DNA of 9,055 nt from Herpetosiphonaceae bacterium (GTDB lineage Bacteria > Chloroflexota > Chloroflexia > Chloroflexales > Kallotenuaceae), in contig JASKZZ010000345.1 of the NCBI GenBank assembly GCA_030147335.1, positions 1 to 9,055 of the forward strand. Reading direction: 5' to 3'. Of this stretch, positions 1-6,494 are shown piece after piece. The notes below the pieces were generated by a model that was not told the DNA's origin, searched no databases, and saw nothing but the letters and a program-made list of their open reading frames with translations. Made by a program: the position numbers and the translations under genes. The stretch's first letter is position 1. Each line of letters begins with the position of its first letter.

Positions 1-92
1 GCTGTCAAACTACGGCTGGTGGTTGGGCTTGAAACATTGAAGTTTTGAGCTGGACCTTTGGACATATAACCGAGTAAGGTTTTGTAACGGTC

Positions 93-121
93 TTCACAAG
101 TAGCTAAGTTTGTGTTGGTGT
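93..121 (+). promoter_or_regulatory. HxlR-type promoter/operator copy 1
   Basis: A -35-like TTCACA (93-98), a 17-base spacer and a weak -10-like TGGTGT (116-121). Bases 91-122 match 6434-6465, the promoter of the HxlR regulator gene, at 28 of 32 positions, and the -35/-10 geometry is the same. Two of the four differences fall in the -10, which is poorer here. The natural reading is a second binding site for the HxlR protein, or a decayed duplicate of its promoter. The nearest plus-strand start is ATG 148, 26 bases past the -10. Confidence 0.5.
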
Positions 122-291
122 AGTTGTGATAGAAGGAGGCCCGCCCCATGCGGCTGATCGATATAAGCAAACAGGGCAATGTGGCACATCGACCAACTGC
201 TGCAAAATGCAGCATCGATGCAGTAGTAGGGTTCGCAGCGGCACCAAGGGTCTAAGTGCTGGTCTATGATCTTGACGACGCGCTAACACAT
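94..291 (-). pseudogene. Broken Cys-rich small reading frame
   Basis: Minus strand: ATG at 291-289 begins five bases after the stop of the 297-506 gene, then reads Met-Cys-stop (TAG 285-283). The same frame then stays open for 62 codons to TGA 96-94. That part holds five closely spaced cysteines in the pattern C-x-C-x4-C-x5-C-x5-C (LDPWCRCEPYYCIDAAF and following), which could bind metal. The position directly behind another minus gene and the long open frame suggest a two-gene unit whose second gene has a nonsense mutation at codon 3. I do not recognise a family. The plus-strand frame at 148-255 overlaps it. Confidence 0.3.
148..255 (+). CDS. Possible 35-residue small protein (uncertain)
   Basis: A 35-codon reading frame starts at ATG 148 (MRLIDISKQG...) and ends at TAA 253-255. 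It is preceded by a near-perfect Shine-Dalgarno AAGGAGG (133-139) at 8-base spacing, and the copy-1 HxlR-type promoter lies just upstream. The protein has one cysteine, no membrane segment and no family I recognise. It overlaps a Cys-rich minus-strand frame (94-291), and at most one of the two is likely real. It could be the truncated beginning of a former HxlR-controlled gene. The ribosome binding site is the only positive argument. Confidence 0.25.
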   Translation: MRLIDISKQGNVAHRPTAAKCSIDAVVGFAAAPRV

Positions 292-296
292 GGGGA

Positions 297-506
297 TTAG
301 CCCCTGTTCACAAGTTCTTGCAGCTTCATTTCGGCCCAAGTCTTTGCACCTTCGAGGGCATGAAATGTGATGGGTGCTGGATACACCACATCCCCATCCT
401 CAACACGCGCAACCCATACGTCACGTATTCTGATAACCACTGCACGATACTGTTGAAGTCCAGCGACCCATACCGTCCGTGTAACCTCAACCCATGTGAT
501 CGGCAT
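297..506 (-). CDS. Small hypothetical protein, 69 aa
   Basis: Start chosen at ATG 506-504 (MPITWVEVTR...), because GGAGGG lies 4-5 bases upstream on the minus strand. A GTG four codons further out (518) overlaps that ribosome binding site and is less likely. The protein is compact with no signal peptide or membrane span. It shows alternating Val/Arg/Trp strands (YRAVVIRIRDVWVARVEDG), then a helix ending TWAEMKLQELVNRG. This looks like a small beta-rich domain closed by an amphipathic helix. It resembles small accessory proteins of Chloroflexota elements, but I cannot name a family. The next gene (687) is divergent, so 507-686 should carry both promoters. Confidence 0.6.
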   Translation of the reverse strand: MPITWVEVTRTVWVAGLQQYRAVVIRIRDVWVARVEDGDVVYPAPITFHALEGAKTWAEMKLQELVNRG

Positions 507-641
507 AGAACCCTCCACAACGCTGTATGCGGGATTGGCGTCGCGCAGTTGTCAGCCTACCTCGTTCCTTTCCAGTGGTGGAATCACTATTGTAGTCGAT
601 CTTACTCGTGCCGTCGTTCGTGCGTTTTTACCATATTTTAA

Positions 642-669
642 TTGACAGTCGGCGTAAGATAGGGATAAC
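642..669 (+). promoter_or_regulatory. Candidate promoter for the RHH-like gene
   Basis: A consensus -35 TTGACA (642-647) and a 16-base spacer precede a 4/6 -10 GATAAC (664-669). Transcription would start about 10 bases before ATG 687, leaving a very short leader that just includes the ribosome binding site. The -35 is good and the -10 is weak. Confidence 0.35.
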
Positions 670-686
670 CGAGAAAGGATTTCCCG

Positions 687-1001
687 ATGTCCCGCAATCG
701 GCAGCGCATGACTGCGCACCCCCCCAGTGATGTTCTCGCTCCCGCTACTGTGCACGGACCCGAAGAATCACTGCAAACCCACTTCTGGCTCACGCCAGAC
801 GACCTGCAACTGCTTGATGACTGGATGTTCCAGATGCGTCGGAATGGGTGGCGTCGTGTAACACGCTCAGCCTGCATCCGTGGGCTGGTATCGGTGTTCC
901 GCGAGCACCCTCCTGACCTTCGACACGTTACAAACGAGCACGAGTTCCTGGCAGCTATTCACGCTGCGCTGCTCCAAGACTCACATCAGGATTCATCGTA
1001 G
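687..1001 (+). CDS. Putative ribbon-helix-helix DNA-binding protein, 104 aa
   Basis: ATG 687 has Shine-Dalgarno AAAGG (674-678) at 8-base spacing. After a flexible N-terminus (about residues 1-28), residues 31-72 look like a ribbon-helix-helix unit: a short strand (THFWL), helix one (about 37-51), a turn with basic residues (RRNGWRRVTR), then helix two beginning SACIRGLVSVF. The R-V-T-R-S-x-x-I-R pattern is common at the start of the second helix in CopG/Arc-like repressors. The C-terminal 30 residues form a probable extra helix (EHEFLAAIHAALL). The gene would act as a small dimeric repressor or plasmid-type accessory factor. No toxin partner lies next to it. The fold is inferred from pattern only. 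Confidence 0.6.
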   Translation: MSRNRQRMTAHPPSDVLAPATVHGPEESLQTHFWLTPDDLQLLDDWMFQMRRNGWRRVTRSACIRGLVSVFREHPPDLRHVTNEHEFLAAIHAALLQDSHQDSS

Positions 1002-1301
1002 TATGGCATAATGCTCGTCGTCCAGCTATCATCACCGCACGTTCATCCGGCGCTCATTGATCAAGCATATGAGTAGTGTAGTGATATGTGTGAGCTTGCC
1101 GACGCTTCACGCGCAAGCGGTACAGATGCACCGACTGGCTCCACTTGGTTGACGTGATTGTTGTCCGGAACGACTGCCACTAGTTAAGCAAAGAAACTCA
1201 CCCAAAGGAGTCGCCTTCTGCGTGGAGCATACCACTGATTAGCACGGAGTGAACTGAGATCATGCGTTCCTTGTAGAGGCTCCTCGAGTATTCTCGGTAT
1301 C

Positions 1302-1667
1302 ATGGTTCGCACGTCCTCGTCCGGCCTTCATTGCTTGCTCCTTGTCCGTATGGACCCATTCTTTCACAAGCAACGGACCGAAATTGTGGCGTCAGGTCAA
1401 TTCCTACCTCAGCTCGCCGACCGAGCGCTACAGCAGACTAAACCAGTTTCAACAGAGCAAGCGGCGGGAGAGCTTGCCGTCGCCCATCACTTTATTGACA
1501 GCATCTTAGCATTAGATAATAATTGGGCAACACGAGCCTCAGGACCAGGAGCTACTAAAACCACGACGAGAGTATTTGCTGAAAACGGGTGGATGGCGCA
1601 CCGAGTGCGAGTTCATTCCTGTTTTGATGTAGTTCCATCAGTCCGTTGGCGTATATCATTTGCCTGA
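1302..1667 (+). CDS. Doubtful open reading frame, 121 codons
   Basis: An open frame begins at ATG 1302 without a visible ribosome binding site and ends at TGA 1665-1667. The middle (roughly residues 28-76) looks protein-like: an Ala/Gln-rich helical stretch with LPQLADRALQQTKPVSTEQ, then AAGELAVAHHFIDSILALDN. The beginning and end read like random translation (Ser/Cys/His-rich). It could be a fragment of a former gene or chance. No family is recognised. Confidence 0.2.
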   Translation: MVRTSSSGLHCLLLVRMDPFFHKQRTEIVASGQFLPQLADRALQQTKPVSTEQAAGELAVAHHFIDSILALDNNWATRASGPGATKTTTRVFAENGWMAHRVRVHSCFDVVPSVRWRISFA

Positions 1668-1816
1668 CGTTGTCGAGCAGTGAGTGGATTGGAGAAGTGG
1701 TCGTAACCTACCCATCATCACAGTGGCGGCTTGCTTAGTACCAATATTTGAGCTTATCGCTACCGACGACGCACAGGTATTCGCTACGCTGGCAGTGACC
1801 GCGTTTCTAGACGCGC

Positions 1817-1835
1817 GGCTGTTGCAGTAACAGCC
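1817..1835 (+). repeat. Perfect 7-bp hairpin upstream of the protease
   Basis: GGCTGTT (1817-1823) and AACAGCC (1829-1835) form a perfect stem around a 5-base loop. It is preceded by a smaller palindrome, CGCGT/ACGCG (1800-1815). No T-run follows, so it is not a classic terminator. It lies just upstream of the candidate protease promoter and may be an operator, or incidental. Confidence 0.35.
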
Positions 1836-1839
1836 ATGA

Positions 1840-1867
1840 CTGACACCAGGTGGTGAAGCTGTAGGAT
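1840..1867 (+). promoter_or_regulatory. Candidate promoter of the S8 protease
   Basis: -35 CTGACA (1840-1845, 5/6), a 16-base spacer and -10 TAGGAT (1862-1867, 4/6). A start near 1874 would give a leader of about 140 bases before ATG 2012. The -10 overlaps the palindrome at 1864-1883, which suggests regulation there. The assignment is by consensus only. Confidence 0.35.
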
Positions 1868-1883
1868 GTGATGATACACATCC
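1864..1883. promoter_or_regulatory. Operator-like palindrome overlapping the protease -10
   Basis: GGATGTG (1864-1870) and CACATCC (1877-1883) are perfect inverted repeats separated by ATGATA. The left arm overlaps the candidate -10. Size and symmetry fit a site for a dimeric regulator. As RNA it would be a 7-bp hairpin at the start of the leader. The two readings cannot be separated from sequence. Confidence 0.35.
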
Positions 1884-1958
1884 ATAGGGTTAAGTGCAGC
1901 GACGAGAAAGGAGCGTATTCGCGGCCGGTCAAAAGTTCATGGCTCTGCTTATTTCCTC

Positions 1959-1975
1959 CGAAGCACGGTGCTTCG
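1959..1975 (+). repeat. Leader hairpin before the protease start
   Basis: CGAAGCA (1959-1965) and TGCTTCG (1969-1975) pair perfectly around a 3-base CGG loop. The hairpin sits about 25 bases before the ribosome binding site (AAGGA, 1999-2003) of the protease. It could stabilise the mRNA or affect translation. No known riboswitch pattern was recognised in the leader. Confidence 0.4.
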
Positions 1976-2011
1976 TGGTTAGTGTCCTCAATAATACGAA
2001 GGAAGCAAGCG

Positions 2012-5000
2012 ATGCGAAAACGAAAGATGACCTTGATTGCAGTGTTCGCAATCATGGTTCTGGTGCTCCCCCTCAGTAGTATTTCCCTGGCACAAGAATC
2101 CGGTGATGCCCTCGACCGTACGAAACTTACCTATCCGCGGCCAACCCTTGGCCCGGCAGTGGAGCCCGAAGCCGGCCAACCGGAAGTGGATAGGATAGGA
2201 CAGCTTAGCCGTCGTGGCGGTCCGCTCACGGTGATGATCGAGCTCAGTGATGCGCCAACCTCGCGTGTTTTCGCGGAGCGGCGTAATCAGGTGGGTGCTG
2301 CTGCGGCTACTACTGCGGCTCAGACCCAGCTTGCCCGGATTGAGGTTGCACAGCAGCGCGTGTTGACAAGCCTCCGGCCGATGAATGCACGGGTGCTTTA
2401 TCGTGTCCAGCGCGTCCTGAACGGCATCGCCGTCCGAGTTGATGCTCGACACCTTGAAGCAATCGAGCGTATACCCGGCGTCAAGGCGGTGCGAGCCATT
2501 ACCCCAAAGTACCGCAGCAACGCCAGTAGCGTGCCGTTGATCGGCGCTCCCGAGTTATGGGCGGCCGGCAACAACCTTACCGGTGAGGGGATGACGATCG
2601 GCGTGATCGATACCGGTATCGATTATCTGCACACCGACTTCGGCGGCTCGGGCAATCCCGCCGATTACGAGCGCAACAACACGACTGTTGCAGGTGATGT
2701 GGGCTTTCCAAGTGTTAAGGTCGTCGGTGGGTACGACTTCGCCGGCGACGCCTACGACGCCTCTAGCGATGACGGTGCCGCTCAGGTGCCGAATCCCGAT
2801 CCGGATCCGATGGATTGTAATGGGCATGGCACGCATGTCGCAGGGACCGCGGCAGGCTATGGTGTAAATCCAGATGGCAGCACGTATACCGGGCCATATA
2901 GCCCTGCCACGCCCTTTTCATCGCTGCGCATCGGCCCTGGCGTCGCTCCGCTCGCACAGCTCTACGCCCTGCGCGTCTTCGGCTGTGACGGTTCGACGGA
3001 CCTCACCGAAATGGCAATTGAATGGTCGGTTGACCCGAACGGGGATGGAGACTTTTCGGATCGCCTTGACGTGATCAACATGTCACTGGGTTCCAATTAC
3101 GGTGCCGGTGAGGATACCAGCACAACTGCCACAAACAACGCTGTGCTCGCCGGCGTAATTGTCGTGACCTCGGCCGGCAACTCCGGCGACACCTATTACA
3201 TCACAGGCGCTCCCGGAGTTTCCGACCGCGCGATCTCCACCGCGTCCACCGTGGATGCGGTGCAAATCCTTGACGGCTTCCGCGTCAACACGCCTGCGGA
3301 GATCGCCGGCGTACATCCCGCCTCACAATCCACCGCCTACGACTGGTCCAAACCGCCGGTCACTGCGCAGCTGGCGTATCCCGCAAGTCAGGCATCCGGA
3401 TGCCAGACATTTAACGCGGAAAATGCAGCTCTGCTCCAAGGCAAGATTGCCTTGCTCGATTGGACGGAGCTTGGCCCCGGCGTCAATGAGTGTGGATCAG
3501 TCGCGCGAGCGGCCAACGCGCTGGCAGCGGGTGCTGTTGGCGTGATCATGATCGACAACTCAGAAGTATTCGATCTGAGAATCTTCGGCAGCCCTGTCAT
3601 CCCCTCCGTGTCCACGCCACTCCAGGTCGGCAACGCGCTCAAAGCTCACCTAGACGAGGGCGTAAGCGTGACTCTGACTGCGGAGTATGCCAATTCCCAG
3701 CGCTTCGAGGATCCCTCGATCGTTGACACCTTGTCCGGTTTCAGCTCACGTGGCGTGGGTCGTGGTGGCATCGGCGTTAAGCCTGACATTGCCGCACCTG
3801 GCGACTCAATCTTCTCTGCAGCGGCATTGACAGGCAACGAGGGAGCGAGCTTTAATGGAACATCAATGGCCGCGCCGCATGTCGCGGGTTCGATGGCACT
3901 GTTGAAGCAGCTGCATCCAGACTGGACGGTCGAGGAGCTTAAGGCTCTGGCAATGAACACGGCCAATTCCCCCGTACGCTCCGCAATTGATCCCGCCAGT
4001 CCCATTTTCGGTCCGTCGCGGGTCGGCGCGGGACGTATTACTTTACAGGAAGCGATAGCCTCCGATGTGATCGTATTGAACGCGGAGGATGAAGGCGTTG
4101 TCAGCGTCTCCTTCGGCGTGGTTGAGGTGCTCGACGCCGTTACCATGGTCAAAACCGTCCGCGTTGTGAACAAGGGCTCGGTTGCGCGGACGTACAACGT
4201 AGCTTACGCTCCTACCTCCGATACACCGGGTGTCGAATTCACTATCCTTGGTGAATCCTCGGTCACTGTCGCTGCCAACAGTACGGCGACGATCCGTGTC
4301 CAAATGCAGGCGCAGGCGGAGCAGATGCGCAACACGCGCGATGTGACGGTGAGCGGTAACCAGGGTCTCGACCGTGCGTGGTTGAGCGAAGAGGCAGGTT
4401 ACCTCATGCTTACGCCTTCCGGAAGCACTGCGGTCAAATGCGGTCTTACCGGCGAGCTTTGCCCCGATCTGCGTGTTCCATTGTATGCAGCGCCACGTGC
4501 AGCTTCCAATATGCGAGCGGCACAGTCGAACCTCGACTTCAAAGGTGGTACGACTGGCGAGATCCGGCTGGCCGGCCAGGGTATCAACGATGGTACGAAC
4601 CATCCCGAAGATGTAATCTCGCTGGTAACGGCGCTTGAGTTGCAGGCTATAGACCCCAATGATCTCGAAGTCATTGGTCTGAGTGACAATGCGGACATCC
4701 AGTATGTCGGTGTTTCCACGGATGCTCCTGCTGCGGGTTCGTTTGAGGACAGCCGGATCTTCTTCGGTGTTACAACCCACAGTAACTGGGCGACACCGAA
4801 CACGGTAGAGTTCGACATCTTTCTGGACACCAATCGGGACGGAGAAGACGATTACCTCCTCTTCAACTTCAACACTGGTAGCGCCACGGGCGGGAATGCG
4901 ACGGACGTCTTCGTCTCAGTGCTCTTCAATCTGAAGACGAATAAGCTGGTGTTGCAGGATTATCTGAATGGTGTACCGCCATCGGTACTCGGCACCGTCC

Positions 5001-5368
5001 TGTTCAACACGAACATGATGATCCTGCCGGTGTATGCGGCCGATCTCGGCCTCACAGCGGACAATGCAGCCTTCAACTACCGCGTCGTCTCATTTGCCCG
5101 CGAGGCGGAGGATGAGGTGGATGTGGTCGAAGGTTTGACCTACAATGCGGCTCAGCCTGGCCTCGATTTCTCGAATGGCTTTGCTGGGGTGACCACCTTT
5201 GCTGACCTGCCGGGCGAGGTTATCCCGGTCGTGTACAATCAGACGGCGTTCACAGCAGCCAACTCGAAGGGCATTCTGTTGTTGCACCATCACAACGTCG
5301 CCGGCAACCACGCTGAGGTGGTTGTGATCGGACCAGCTAGGATGTACCTCCCGCTAGTATTTCGGTAG
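2012..5368 (+). CDS. Secreted subtilisin-like (S8) serine protease with PA insert
   Basis: 1118 aa. ATG 2012 is chosen over the upstream in-frame start at 1868: AAGGA (1999-2003) sits at 8-base spacing and a clean signal peptide follows (MRKRKM, hydrophobic core, likely cut after SLA at residue 27). An I9-like inhibitory propeptide spans about 70-163. The S8 domain (about 185-685) carries Asp200 (GVIDTGID), His272 (NGHGTHVAG), oxyanion Asn390 (SAGNSG) and Ser618 (FNGTSMAAP). A PA domain is inserted at about 447-558 (from LAYPA to VIMIDN), as in lactocepin/vpr-type subtilases. An Fn3-like domain follows (about 687-782), then about 330 residues of beta-rich C-terminus with an Asp-rich calcium-like loop (DTNRDGEDD, about 939). 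The end is YLPLVFR, a tail I associate with exported Chloroflexia proteins. All catalytic residues are present, so it should be active outside the cell on proteins or peptides. It appears monocistronic. Confidence 0.95.
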   Translation: MRKRKMTLIAVFAIMVLVLPLSSISLAQESGDALDRTKLTYPRPTLGPAVEPEAGQPEVDRIGQLSRRGGPLTVMIELSDAPTSRVFAERRNQVGAAAATTAAQTQLARIEVAQQRVLTSLRPMNARVLYRVQRVLNGIAVRVDARHLEAIERIPGVKAVRAITPKYRSNASSVPLIGAPELWAAGNNLTGEGMTIGVIDTGIDYLHTDFGGSGNPADYERNNTTVAGDVGFPSVKVVGGYDFAGDAYDASSDDGAAQVPNPDPDPMDCNGHGTHVAGTAAGYGVNPDGSTYTGPYSPATPFSSLRIGPGVAPLAQLYALRVFGCDGSTDLTEMAIEWSVDPNGDGDFSDRLDVINMSLGSNYGAGEDTSTTATNNAVLAGVIVVTSAGNSGDTYYITGAPGVSDRAISTASTVDAVQILDGFRVNTPAEIAGVHPASQSTAYDWSKPPVTAQLAYPASQASGCQTFNAENAALLQGKIALLDWTELGPGVNECGSVARAANALAAGAVGVIMIDNSEVFDLRIFGSPVIPSVSTPLQVGNALKAHLDEGVSVTLTAEYANSQRFEDPSIVDTLSGFSSRGVGRGGIGVKPDIAAPGDSIFSAAALTGNEGASFNGTSMAAPHVAGSMALLKQLHPDWTVEELKALAMNTANSPVRSAIDPASPIFGPSRVGAGRITLQEAIASDVIVLNAEDEGVVSVSFGVVEVLDAVTMVKTVRVVNKGSVARTYNVAYAPTSDTPGVEFTILGESSVTVAANSTATIRVQMQAQAEQMRNTRDVTVSGNQGLDRAWLSEEAGYLMLTPSGSTAVKCGLTGELCPDLRVPLYAAPRAASNMRAAQSNLDFKGGTTGEIRLAGQGINDGTNHPEDVISLVTALELQAIDPNDLEVIGLSDNADIQYVGVSTDAPAAGSFEDSRIFFGVTTHSNWATPNTVEFDIFLDTNRDGEDDYLLFNFNTGSATGGNATDVFVSVLFNLKTNKLVLQDYLNGVPPSVLGTVLFNTNMMILPVYAADLGLTADNAAFNYRVVSFAREAEDEVDVVEGLTYNAAQPGLDFSNGFAGVTTFADLPGEVIPVVYNQTAFTAANSKGILLLHHHNVAGNHAEVVVIGPARMYLPLVFR

Positions 5369-5390
5369 ACTTGTACGTTTCGTTTGAGTG

Positions 5391-5431
5391 GATGCCGACC
5401 CTTACTCATGGGAGTAAGGGTCGGCATCTTT
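5391..5431 (+). terminator. Terminator of the S8 protease gene
   Basis: A perfect 17-bp stem (5391-5407 with 5412-5428) around a 4-base loop ATGG, starting 22 bases after the protease stop codon. The 3' flank is TTTACT, a short U-run, so efficiency may rest on the very stable stem. The stem is fully symmetric, so it may also stop transcripts arriving from the right. Confidence 0.8.
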
Positions 5432-5549
5432 ACTGATGGGTGTATGCGGTGGCTGCTGCGGATGGGGCATCCCAGCTTCGAGAACGAAAGACGTCCTCCC
5501 GGAAACGTACTGGTCAGTTTGCCTCGGGTCATTCGCTAAAAAGAACAAG

Positions 5550-5696
5550 TCATGCAATCTTGGCCAAAACAGTCTTTCTAACCCGAACGAAGCGGCTACC
5601 ATCAAGACAGGCATTCAGAATAATACTTTTGTCCGGTACATAAACATTGCGTAGCAACTCTTTGCTGGCATCAATGCCTGGTACACATATCACGCG
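5550..5696 (-). pseudogene. Short open fragment downstream of the primase remnant
   Basis: On the minus strand 48 codons are open between TGA 5699-5697 and TGA 5552-5550 (contains VPGIDASKELLRNVYVPDKS). A GTG at 5693-5691 could start it, but no ribosome binding site is seen. It lies directly behind the decayed DUF3854-like gene in the same orientation. It may be more of that gene, a neighbouring gene's fragment, or chance. The peptide looks protein-like and no family is recognised. Confidence 0.22.
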
Positions 5697-5733
5697 TCAT
5701 ACTGAGCAACCTATGGGTCGCGCTCATTTGCAT

Positions 5734-6330
5734 TTAATGTGGAATGGGGAGTGTCTGAGGCGATCCCCAATAGCTGTACACTACGAGTCGCTCAATTACG
5801 CACCCGCGACGGCGTTCGACGCATCGCACCCCGTGGATAGCTTGTTGAACATGCTCGTTCACCAGATAGTCACTGTCGAAGCCAAGCACGACGCGTCGTT
5901 AAGGCTGATCGAGATAATAAACTATTCTTGCGAGGCGAGTGCATCAGCCTTTTTTGCGCCCTCGGTAAACCATAACGGTGTGTTTATGTCAACAAGAACA
6001 TTACGGAAACGAGGAAGCATATCAAGCGCGAGTGGTGTATTTACTGGCCACTCGTATTTGACTGACTTAACTTTGCCGTTGTCTTTTATTTCGGTGCGTG
6101 GGGTATCGGGACGGGTGAAGACCGTATAGCGTTCACCGATGCGGTACACCAAAATACCAATCGCAGGAACAATCTACATACGAACGTGCCATATGTGCCA
6201 GTGCAGAGACACTTGTGATGCTATGATACCCGCACTCTGCGATGACCTGGTTGGAGAAAGCCGAGGTGTTGAGATCAGCATGTGGATGGAGGGTTATTGC
6301 TGGCCTCCATCCACAACTGAGTTTGACAGC
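5734..6330 (-). pseudogene. Decayed DUF3854/Toprim primase-like gene
   Basis: Three minus-strand pieces in consecutive order resemble one DUF3854-type protein. Piece 1 (6330 to about 6175) carries the N-terminal pattern LHPHADLNTSAFSNQVIAEC then GYHSITSVSALAHM. After a one-base frame change, piece 2 (6173-5922) reads VPAIGILVYRIGERYTVF, RPDTPR, VKYEWP and PLWFTEGAKKADALAS, the first Toprim motif, then stops. About 30 residues appear deleted, with ISLND remaining beyond the stop. Piece 3 (5898-5734), in another frame, carries RRVVLGFDSDYLVNEHVQQA, the Toprim D-x-D region. Intact relatives are primase/helicase-like replication proteins of plasmids, phages and integrative elements. There is no intact start, two frameshifts, an internal stop and a deletion, so it is non-functional. 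The family assignment is from memory of these motifs, not a search. Confidence 0.65.
6281..6315. repeat. 12-bp perfect inverted repeat
   Basis: TGTGGATGGAGG (6281-6292) and CCTCCATCCACA (6304-6315) are perfect inverted repeats around an 11-base loop. No T-run follows on either strand. It lies inside the first piece of the decayed primase-like gene, so it may be a remnant fold, a protein site or a later insertion. Confidence 0.45.
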
Positions 6331-6435
6331 TTAAGTGGCAGTTTATGCGTAGGCAATTGATGGTTGGAACGTTGACCCACACACACAGAGGATTGGGCTA
6401 AATACGCCAAAAGTCTATAAAATTCAGGTACGCTC

Positions 6436-6464
6436 TTTACAAGTAGCTAACTTTGTGTTAGTAT
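6436..6464 (+). promoter_or_regulatory. Promoter and likely auto-operator of the HxlR gene
   Basis: -35 TTTACA (6436-6441), a 17-base spacer and -10 TAGTAT (6459-6464), ending 30 bases before ATG 6495. Between the two boxes the symmetric CTAACTTTGTGTTAG (6447-6461) gives perfect CTAAC/GTTAG arms overlapping the -10. HxlR-family proteins commonly bind such symmetric AT-rich sites at their own promoters, so autorepression is likely. A 28/32 copy lies at 91-122. Confidence 0.65.
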
Positions 6465-6494
6465 ATCTTGAAAAGAGATTAGGTAGACTATTGT

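Larger units (their letters stand above)
1002..1867. other. Long stretch with no confident gene
   Basis: Some 860 bases between the RHH-like gene and the protease leader hold no convincing coding region on either strand apart from the doubtful 1302-1667 frame. No tRNA-like fold or terminator with a U-tract was seen. Small inverted repeats are present, for example GCTTGC/GCAAGC at 1094-1117. Given the decayed primase-like gene at 5734-6330, this is probably eroded element DNA, but no recognisable remnant was found here. Confidence 0.4.

Noticed and set aside
1..11. 11-base match to the reverse complement of 6320-6330, suggesting a long inverted repeat
   Set aside because: Similarity does not extend on either side, so it is probably chance or a very short relic.
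1868..2011. 48-codon N-terminal extension of the S8 protease
   Set aside because: It would hide the signal peptide and ignore the good ribosome binding site before ATG 2012. It also contains the leader hairpin sequences.
1884..2011. Riboswitch in the protease leader
   Set aside because: Hairpins are present but no known aptamer consensus, such as a cyclic-di-GMP or cobalamin core, could be recognised.
4043..4780. 245-codon minus-strand open frame inside the protease gene
   Set aside because: It is fully antisense to a protease region with clear coding sense, so it is a codon-bias shadow.
5436..5654. Two overlapping plus-strand frames after the protease terminator
   Set aside because: They lack ribosome binding sites, their translations are Cys/Gly-rich and unlike known proteins, and they overlap a more protein-like minus-strand fragment.
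5647..6129. 160-codon plus-strand open frame
   Set aside because: It runs antisense to the DUF3854-like pieces, has no ribosome binding site, and its translation resembles no protein pattern.
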